Positions 55,057 to 64,000 of a stretch of DNA of 64,000 nt are shown piece by piece. How positions within the stretch are numbered: position 1 is the stretch's first letter; the number at the start of each line of letters is the position of its first letter. The DNA lies in assembly GCF_030848805.1 (NCBI RefSeq), contig NC_092359.1, positions 23,665,205 to 23,729,204 on the forward strand, given 5' to 3'. This DNA comes from Temnothorax longispinosus. Lineage: Eukaryota; Arthropoda; Insecta; Hymenoptera; Formicidae. The notes under the pieces are model-generated. The model had not been told where the DNA came from, did no database searches, and saw nothing but the letters and a program-made list of their open reading frames with translations. The translations under genes were made by a program, and so were the position numbers.

Positions 55057-58000
55057 TCAGTCTCGTTCGACCGATGTATCCGCGGTAATCTGTGAAACTA
55101 TGTTCGTCGCCTGCTTCTGTTGCAGCTCGTCGGGATGATGAGTGGGTCGCGCCGTGCAGCGCACGCGGAGCAGACCGTAAGGCAACCAGCCGTTGTTGTT
55201 GGCGTGTACTTCGGTTTGATTGTTTTCTCTGCTGCCGGCGGTGACGTCCCGCTGCGCCTGCAGCCGATGCAGCATCGCGCCCGCAACGAGGGCGGAAACG
55301 ACCGCCGAGAGGGCGACGACGATGAAGAGCGCGCTGAAACCTGGCATTGGTAGACAGATCCCGTAAACGACCTCTTCGCGTATCCTACCCTGAAAAACTG
55401 TCACCGCCTCGGCATGCGTGTCCGGACTAAAGGCCAGATCCGCCTCGGAGATGACCTCGTAAATACCGCTAACGCCGACGTCAGCGCTGCGCGCCTTCCT
55501 GTCCGTTACCGTCACCGAGCGTTTTCGCCGGGTAACGCTGGCGGAGAGCGGCGTCACCGGCACCGCGCCATTGTCTTCCTCCAGATTCCGTGGTCCATGT
55601 GGGAATTGATCCTGCTCGCTTTCATACCTGTTCACTCGCGATGGCTCCTGAAAGAGAAGCGGCGACGTTATTTATACCGATTTCGCGACGTTGTTTATAC
55701 CGATTAAGAGAAAGTTTTACAGTAAGTTTTATATTTACCATAAATGGTTTCGATAAATCGACATCATCCGGCTGAACCTCGCTGTGGTGTTGCGTTTCAG
55801 TCTCAGTACTCGGCACAGTCGACGGTACTCGTCGGTTACTCGTCTGTGCCTGCGCTTTTGGAATCGACTTTTCAACATCCAGGAAATGTCCACCGATCGA
55901 CGTCATTTCATCGCCATTCTGGATGACATCGTCGTACAGAGAACCACCTCCTTGCTCCACATTGCCATCCGCATCTTCGTTGTCTTTATCCGCGCTACTG
56001 TTATCGTTGTCATTGGAGAGGCTAGAGGCTGCCGTGCTCTCTATATACTGTGGTCGTATTTGATCCTTTCTTTCTTGAATATAGTGAGCTACGGAACCGC
56101 TCAATTGGCAATGATCCAGGCAACCGTGCCGACATATTTCCACCTTTTTTATACGAATTTTTATATAAGCAAATTTGTCAAAGAAAACCCGGAAGGTAGA
56201 TTGTAAATATTATATTGTAAATAATCAAGTTTGGTTTGAAAATCATCAAATTATTACATTTATTACCTTGCATTTGATATGAACGCTTAACGCGTCTGGG
56301 AATTTAAACGCGTGGAAGAAGGCGTATGTAATGACGGTCGCGCGGTCGTCGGAGCCGCGCGCCTTCAAGAACCGGCTGATCATCTTCGGTCTTAGCACGC
56401 ATCCGAACTCGTCGCTGAGCTGTATCGTGTGACCGCCGCCGTCCGAAGCCACGCACGACTTGACCCGCATGTCGAACTCACCTGTGCTCGGTTAAATAAC
56501 AGAAAATTACGTTAGCGCCCGTGCGATCGCCCGGAAAGTTTCGTGTATCTGGAGAGCTCGTTACCTCGATAATCGTTTATGGCGACGACCAGAGTAAGAG
56601 TGGAGCCGAGCGGCACGATACCGGACACGGGGGGCGCCCATGGACCCTTGCCGTGCTGAATTTCCATCCAGCAGTCCACGTTGTCACCTACGAATGGAAC
56701 AGCGATGTATAATATGGGTGTACAACGTTATTCATGACGAAAAGAGATATCCAAAAATAGCGTAATAGCATAATACCGGCGGTAATAGCTACATATCACC
56801 ACGTTTTTGAAAGTGGTCGCGTTTATATTTATTCCAACGGAAAAAAGCGCGATATTAGTTAATTTAGCGATATAATTGTTCTTCAGAGTATTCTCTGTAT
56901 ATGTATTTCGGCGCGGTGCCACGATCGCAGTTTATATATGTTATATAAACTGAAATTAACTCATGTCACTGTGGTTTCACCTGCGGCCAACCGCAAACGG
57001 GTGCACGAGTTGCAGTGTATCTCGTATGATATGTTTGCGCGCATCAAATGTACCGCTATCTATCCCTCGTAACGCACGTTCAAAAGCCAAGTATTCATAC
57101 GTGCCGCTTTAACAGAAAATTACCATCGTGGAAAATACCTGCGTTGCGCATTTACTCGGATATTTAACCGCGATAATTTCAGAAAAACTTGAAAGTCTTC
57201 GAGAGGACATGATTCTATTTGCTGTTTAAGATTGTTTACATTACAGCAACAGATGGCAATCGAAGGAGAATTTCTCGTGCGCGCGGATGTGTCGCGTGGT
57301 AGTTTCGATACTTTTGATAGTGTCTCCATTAAGAAATGGTAAATATTTGATAAAAGTATAATCGTGAGAACTGAGGTGTACCTCTAAAATCCAACTGTAT
57401 CACGTCGAGGTCCGCGATAACCATCGGTGGCTTCGATGCGGTCTTTTCATAATCGTTAAACCACTCGCAACGCAGTCGTTTAGCCTCGTCCCAAACTTCG
57501 AGTAAATCTTTATCGTACTGGACCACCACGGTATTCTCGTAAAATTGTCCGTGCATGTCCGGTTTCGTACCGCATCTGGAGTAAAATAAAAAAAATATAT
57601 AAAATAATGTGCAATACGTTTTCTACAGTTCTTATAATATATATGTATATTATAATTTTAACAAAGTTGGCGAAAAGTGATTAACTAAATAAAATTGTGT
57701 CTTGATATTTTCGTGTTGTAAGCTCTACGATAAAATGTGACAAAATGCGAAAAAATGCGCGAAAGCAAGAGGCTAGAGTAGATGAAATTTCTTTGATGAT
57801 ACGTCGAAAGTTACATTCGACTATCTATGCTATACATATATGCTATACAGGTATATTTTTCTTTTGATTTCACGCACTTACCTCGCGTAAGCTATCCGAA
57901 AGGAAAAGAACGTTTGTCCGGTGGACGGTGGAACGTAGATGCAACGTGGGTCCGCGTGTTGGCCTTTGGACGAGACGATGCCTTCGAAGGGTTGCGAGAA

Positions 58001-58178
58001 TGAGAGGTGGACGTCCATATGATCTTTTCCGCACATCACTTCCAAAGACTGGATGGCCGGCATGCCCTCTGGCCTCTCCAGCGGCCAAATGTCGCTGTTG
58101 CTACTGACGCTCCTCAAGCCAACCACCTGCACATTTAAAGAATATTGTACGCTTCTTCTTTGAACCCGCGTGACCTTC

Positions 58179-58217
<39 letters not shown>

Positions 58218-61200
58218 CTCTATTTCTGCTATCCCTTCGCTTCCTGCTCATTGTCCGACACCGTATGCATGATGTATTTACATGGCTCGTGGCTTCAAAG
58301 TTACGCACGTAAAACGGTAAGAATCGGTTGTCGATCCTACTTTCCTCGCGGTACAAGAAAATTACTTTGCGGTAAAGTTCACAAAAAGGTCACTGAGTCG
58401 GAAAGTACACCAAGATCTTTTGATTATTTGATATCTGCAGGCAAAAATATTCAACTGAGATACCTTGCGTACATGACGAATAAGATGATAAGCTGAAATG
58501 GTTTTACATAATTTCATTTTACACGTAAATGTATTTTTAATTTTTACAACTTAATAAACCCTAACCCGATGTTTTCTTCTAGTCCATCTTTATCAGTAAT
58601 TAAAAGAAATACTTGATAAATTCAAGTCAATAAGTAGATCGATTATTTATCTCTATACATATTGTTATATTGTATAAAACTATTCCAAGAGATGAGAGAC
58701 AAGTTTTCAGTTCAGTTTAATTGAAACATCGTCCTTAATACGTCCACGTTGGAAATTATTAGCTATAAATCAAGTTCGTTACCTCGCAACGAGTTCTTTT
58801 TTGCGCGCAGTGCGTTTAAAGAGGTTTCCTACGAAGATGGGATTGTAATGAAAACTTAAGTACCCGTGTATTTTCGCTCCGCCCGTCCATTAGACCCAAG
58901 ATAATCCATACGATTTAGTCATAAATACCTCTCACGCTCAATCGGAACTGACAATCCCGCGTATACTTCTTGCCTCGCCGTTAATGCTGGTATACGAGGT
59001 AATCACGAGGCACGAGGCACGAGCCGCGCTGAGCCGCGACAAGAGCAGCATCGCGCTGGATCGCGCGGCACGTCTATTTCAAATTAATCATGACACACAT
59101 TAGCCTTTTAGCTCGTATTTTCGCTTACTTCCTCTACTAAACGCAGATAACTACAAGTGCCATTATTTTATTGGCGTGTAAAGCAATGTTTAGCGAGATT
59201 ACAAAAGTGTTAGCAACGATGATGCTGTTTTGGTTGCGGCGCGGGCGCCTGACTGGTTTTCACGGCGATATCTAATGAACTGAATCTTGAATCTAATGAG
59301 CGGTTCGGGGACGCTCGATTACGATAATTAAATTTATCATCACTTTTGCTATTTATTACTTTAATAACACGACACTATTATCAATTAATGACACGACTCC
59401 ATTGGCCGTGTATTTTCAAAGACGTTCTGAGAACACATTTTATTCAATTCTGGAATAAAAGTTATAATAATTAAGAATAATAAAAAATAAAAAAGCAAAA
59501 AGAGATATAATACACCAACACAGTTATTTTATGTATAAATTAACTTGTTTATTAATAATTTTTAAAATAAAGGACGTGCGGCAAAAGTAAACGCAAAGTT
59601 TGTAAATGTAAATTATTAACCGCGGATTGCGGATTGCAATCTCGTTTTGTAAAGAATTATTACCCTAATAAATCTAAGGGTGTATGTATCTTTCGGGCTA
59701 TGTGTACTTTGTCAAGATTTATTTGTATAGTATTACTATTGTAATGAAACTTTATAAGTAAATCAATATGTCTGGTCTATTAAACCTGAACTAGATTCTG
59801 CTTCTCAGAACTTGCTTGCGTTACAATTGCATTGAAATAGTTTATAAAACTTCTCTATTTTTACATGTAAGTAAACGAAAGTTTACTTATATTGTGTAAT
59901 ATTACAGCTTTTGTCGGTATCGTCCCATCCTTAAACGACGCGACGGTCGATACCGCGAATTTATACTACTACCACATGCATCTACCACCCTAGCGCGGAT
60001 AAATAATCGTGATGCGCCATCGATTGTCCATGGAACGTTAGGAGTGCCTTTGTTCCAAACGCTTCTGGTTCTGGTAATTAAGGGATGCTATACACATGCG
60101 CTTTTGGTCGTGGCCTTAGAAAATCTTAGGTCCTAGACGCTACGTGAACGAGCGAGTGCGGTATCGCCGTAACGGGAGAAGCGTCTTTACCGCTGCTTTA
60201 ACGGTCGCCGTTTTTCGCGCAAGTGAAAACACGTTTCTACGCTCTTACAATCGCACTGTTAAATGACAACGTTTCATTAGAAATGATTACGCACCTGGCA
60301 GACGCGGGTATACACGGCGCGTACCCTTTTTGTCGAGTGCGTTGCGCTGCGGCATCGCGCGGCATCGCGCCGCGTCGCGATGTATACGACCATTGACTTA
60401 TCGTCAGAATCAACTACCCCCGCGAGTATCTTTCTATTCGCTATCCCGATGATTTGCCAAGATATGGAAATTGACATTTTGTCGTCAATAACTTACCACC
60501 GTACGTACCTTTAAAAAGAATAAGATCTTTGTTACTTTATTGCTGGCATTGCATGTTCTCTCTCTCTTTTAGACGATCTTGGAAAAAATGACAAATAATA
60601 TTCATATTATATATAGCACGTGGGCACTGCCGCCGCGCCGCGCCGGAGGCAGGAGTAAAAGATGTGGTTTATGACTTCTCGAGACTTGGTTATGACCTCG
60701 TGCGCATCGGTATTCCAAGGTACTCGAACGTGAGGCACATTGGTAGGTGAGTTTCCCATCGCGGCACCGGTGGCGTTCGAATACTAATGCCCGTCTGCGA
60801 ATAGTCAATTGTACTCGTGACAGCGGAAATAGCTGCCTCGGTGCCGCGTGCTCGCGTGTGCCGATCGTAAGACGGAGGATTGAGGTCGACGCGAATACGA
60901 ATGGAGAGAGTTTTATGGCCGATTTTACTGACCTTCCTCAATCCTTCAGGGATTCGTATTACGTATTAGTAATGTAATCAGTGGTAAAATCTCCGTACCG
61001 AATTACTGGCGTATCTTCGATAACTTGCTCGTGGACCACGGAGTGCAGTTGTATACAATGGTTCGTACGTCGGTATTGGCTACTACCAACTGTGTCTACT
61101 TCGCAAATTTACACGGTTTAACATTCGATTTTACCATTCGCTCTTTCTTAAATTGTAGATCGCGATAGTATTCCCTGATTTTAATCTCGTCTGCTTTGAT

Positions 61201-61454
61201 CTACATCACAAGCACGTCTAGCGATCTGATATACGCACTTATCGTCGACATTTATAGGCGAGACGCGCCTATTTTGCAAGGCCACGCGCGGAGATATATG
61301 TTTCGCCGCACGGTACCGTCTATATACGATAGGCTTCACGTGGAGTTCTGAATAACGTGAGAAGGAATGAGGGGAATGGGACCGGGTGGAGAGGGGGTTT
61401 CAAGACGGGGTAACGGTACCTAGAGTAGGCATGAATATCCGCTTGCAAGCTGTC

Positions 61455-61495
<41 letters not shown>

Positions 61496-62503
61496 TCCCG
61501 CCGCGTCATCGCATTGTCATCTTGTAAATGGAAACGCGAATTCCCGCCGCGCCGGTCAGGTCAGAGTCGGTCGCTCCCGCGCCCGCGGAAACGACGAGCC
61601 TCTTTATCTCCTGCGCGGTCCTCGGTCCTTGCTAAAACGGTATCCCGGTTATTAGGCGGTCAAACGACTATTACGCGAACGAGTAACTTTGGGAGTAGTT
61701 TGGTCCGCGCATGAAACCGTTATTCATTAATTATTATAGGATCTACGGCGACTACGGCGCTAATGGCGTAGAGCCATTGGCTAAACACACTTGAAATTAC
61801 GGTCCATTATCGGAATCGGCGCGGCCGGTCGCCAGACTCGCCAGTGCGCACGGCTCTAGGGCCTAATTGACCGACAAAAGAAAACCGCTAGAAGACGCGC
61901 GGGACGAAACGCAAGTCACGAGTTACGAGTCTCGTGTGTAATGCCATGCCGACCTCGCTAGTCGATACACCGCTGTTTGTGCCCCTGTCCCTCTTAGCGC
62001 TGCTCGCTCGCTCGCTCGCTCGCTGCTCATTGCGCGTTATTAAGACAGCGAATCTGATGTTTCATCTTTCAACGTCGATAACTCCGCGCTAATGAACCTC
62101 TCCAATTGAGGACGAATAAGGCCTCTCATGACACTTCGCCGGAAGCGTCGCTTCGCGATTATTTAGTATCGCTTCTATCTGAACAATTGTACAGAATTGT
62201 GCAGAACTGGTATTGCAGATAGATATTTTCAATTAAACCGTATTAAACGTTTAAAACGTTACATTAATCTTTGACACGTCGGCGTCGCTTAAAAATCAGA
62301 ATAACGTTAGATGATATATCATCTACTTGGTTCACAAAAGAGAGGACGTTAGCTTGGCACTAATTCAAAATCGAAAAGTTGAAATCATATCAATGTTCGC
62401 AAGTACGTGATCGTTATCCGTTGGCGTTTGTCCAATTTGCAAATCGGCGCTGTACACTCACCATATAGATCAGCGTACGTAGCAACTTCCACACCCCTGG
62501 CAT
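55057..62503 (-). CDS. pio: ZP-domain transmembrane protein, piopio-type
   Basis: Piopio-like apical matrix protein; in flies it anchors epithelia, wing and tracheal lumen to the apical matrix. Seven coding exons: 62503-62462, 58126-57882, 57575-57382, 56687-56565, 56481-56267, 56143-55739 and 55647-55057 (1815 nt, 604 aa), all in phase. Exon 1 plus the next codons give a signal-like MPGVWKLLRTLIYMVVGL. The ZP domain is at about residues 37-285: LEVMCGKDHMDVHLSF, VSSKGQHADPRCIYVPP, RCGTKP, VVQYDKDLLEVWDEAKRL, GDNVDCWMEIQHGKGPW, VVAINDYRGEFDM, GCVLRPKMISRFLKA and VEICRHGCLDHC. Exons 6-7 form an acidic, low-complexity stalk. A furin site RRKR is at 448-451, the TM at about 510-533, and a cytoplasmic tail follows. 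The name rests on remembered resemblance. The acceptor of exon 6 (AAAAAAG) is weak. Confidence 0.85.
58182..58214. repeat. (CT)n microsatellite
   Basis: About 16 CT units lie immediately upstream (on the transcribed minus strand, GA units) of piopio-type exon 2. It falls inside the long first intron, 56 bases before the acceptor at 58127. The minus-strand open frame beginning with Arg-Glu repeats is this tract read through and not part of the protein. Confidence 0.9.
61455..61495. repeat. (GCG)n trinucleotide repeat
   Basis: About 13 GCG units in a CpG-rich part of the piopio-type first intron. The plus-strand frame across it gives poly-alanine, but there is no supporting gene structure. Confidence 0.9.
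62001..62024. repeat. (GCTC)n short tandem repeat
   Basis: About five to six GCTC units in CpG-rich intronic sequence of the piopio-type gene. No coding role is apparent. Confidence 0.75.
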
Positions 62504-62544
62504 CCTGGAGGTCCCAGCCTCTCACGACGAAACACCGTCCTGCC
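62504..62544 (-). other. 5' untranslated part of piopio-type exon with upstream acceptor
   Basis: A good acceptor (TTTGCAG) ends at 62545 on the minus strand, and 41 bases of leader precede ATG 62503. At least one further untranslated first exon must therefore lie at higher coordinates, perhaps outside the window. Confidence 0.5.
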
Positions 62545-64000
62545 CTGCAAAGACAAAAACGCACTGGCTCGCATTAGTCCGCATTAATTTCACTGTTGTG
62601 CGCGAATTGTTACGCCGCGGCCGCGGCCGGCGCGCGATCCTACACTTGAAACCGGATCTATTTTAATTTATCCGACCACCATGGTCTAGCGAGCAAATTA
62701 ACCGGGCACCGTCTGCCAGGTTGCGCTTCGAATCCCAAGGAGGTCTCGAGCGCAAAATTGATTTGCCGGGAGAAATCATGATTATGGAGTTTCAAATATG
62801 AAATATGTAAGCGTTTGTGAAAATTAGGATAACGCGGTATGCCGCAAAATTGCAAGGAAATAGCAATAATCTCTTGTAAAAAATTAGAGCAAACAATAAA
62901 ATAGTGATATTGCCTGCCTACAGTACCTATATACATGTGTGAATGTAGAGCATTCCCAGATAGTGAACGAAAATGTATTTTATATATAAATATATATACA
63001 TCAATTGAAATAGTAGGTACTAAACCTTCACGGCTTTGCCTTGCCACACACATGTGGCGTCTTTCATATTTTGTTATCGCTTTAAATCAATTTCAAGATT
63101 ACCGCGACGATATATAATAATACAACCGGTGAAAATCGATATTAATAGTTATAACAGTACATATATTTGTAAAGATAGCTTAATCCTAACGTACGGCTTG
63201 CGCAATCGACCTGAAAATGACGGATACGATGAATATCTAGCATTGTGTCACGCAATGTGATTCATGTGCATCCATTTGCGCTGATACGGTAATAATTAGC
63301 GACACGGATAAGATACGACATAAGCTACCGTGTAAAAGTCGAAAAAGCCGAACGATACATGCATTAATGTTGTCACTAATTGTTAACCTGTAATTTTAAA
63401 CGCGTTTAAAAATTTGTGTAAGCATCTTCGATCTTTATTTCTTTTTAACATTTTGGAGAAAATCAGGAATTCTAGTAATGTTTTTAGGAGACGTTATATT
63501 CGTTTTCTTCTGAAAAATGCAGGAAAAAAAAATATGAATACTTCTCGACACAATCAAGTGCAATAGATTATGAATATCTAGATTTTGAGAAAATTTTGAG
63601 AAAATTTTGTGAAAAAGAAATTTGACTTTAAGAGTCAGTAGCAACGTAATACGAAAAGAGGGATAGAAACTCGTCGCTATACATTTGTGAAATCTTTCAG
63701 TTCTTTGATGAAATAGGTAGTCCGTTTAATAGAACTTTTTTGTTTTTTCATAGCGAATTTTTACGGTTATCGGAATAATGCTGTTATCGAGGGATGCTAG
63801 CCATTATAACGGTACATCAGCACAAAAGACGCAGTCTATGTAATTGACCCGTAGATAACAGATGCGGTATGCGACGTGGGATAGTGAACGCGTTTCGCTA
63901 TCGAGAATATTGCTGTGTAATCGCGGTCGCGATTGCAATGGACACGGAGAGATAACCGTAGTTTATGAATAGGAAATATCAACGTCACGCACAGAGTGAC
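62545..64000. other. Region upstream of the piopio-type gene
   Basis: Nothing with coding support. It includes a NotI-like GCGGCCGCGGCC stretch near 62617 and AT-rich DNA. It may contain the promoter or the first untranslated exon of the gene to its left. Confidence 0.35.

Noticed and set aside
58129..58216. Minus-strand N-terminal extension of piopio-type exon 2 with repeated Arg-Glu
   Set aside because: Read-through of the CT microsatellite upstream of the acceptor GTGCAG; exon 62503-62462 joins in phase instead.
61386..61655. Poly-alanine open frame
   Set aside because: Created by the (GCG)n repeat in a CpG-rich intron; no splice framework.

Overview
This is eukaryotic genomic DNA from an insect. 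Coding exons have phase-consistent GT-AG introns, the non-coding sequence is AT-rich with CpG-rich islands, and the genes are insect types: odorant-binding proteins, a divergent ionotropic receptor, an invertebrate dopamine receptor and cuticle-associated ZP-domain proteins. Gene content and style suggest Hymenoptera, possibly an ant. That placement is inference; nothing in the window proves the species.

Layout, left to right. The 3'-truncated odorant-binding protein gene lies at 38-923 (minus), followed by about 3.5 kb of AT-rich DNA carrying two related hairpin elements. A four-exon homologue of C20orf27/ADISSP (4502-5588, plus) is tail-to-tail with a five-exon Vps62-domain gene with a predicted signal peptide (9973-6236, minus). 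A small membrane-anchored RING-H2 protein is at 12025-11190 (minus). A long dopamine receptor gene of the DAMB/Dop1R2 type (31348-15846, minus) has a 10 kb first coding intron. That intron contains, on the other strand, an intact intronless divergent ionotropic receptor (20855-22747, plus), plus an inverted repeat and a mariner end. Next come a large fold-back element, short tandem repeats, a five-exon cysteine-rich metallothionein-like gene (39043-37945, minus) and a complete five-exon odorant-binding protein gene (40462-39521, minus). The right third holds two ZP-domain membrane proteins tail-to-tail: a miniature/dusky-type gene (47345-51394, plus) and a piopio-type gene (62503-55057, minus).

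All spliced models were assembled by hand from six-frame reading and splice-site phase. For every complete gene the summed exon length is a multiple of three and ends in a stop. Where a splice site is weak, this is stated in the entry.

Functional themes are chemosensation (two OBPs, one IR), aminergic signalling (Dop1R2) and apical matrix/cuticle shaping (two ZP proteins that in flies act at the same apical epithelial surface). No prokaryotic features, CRISPR arrays or rRNA genes were seen, and no convincing tRNA was found.
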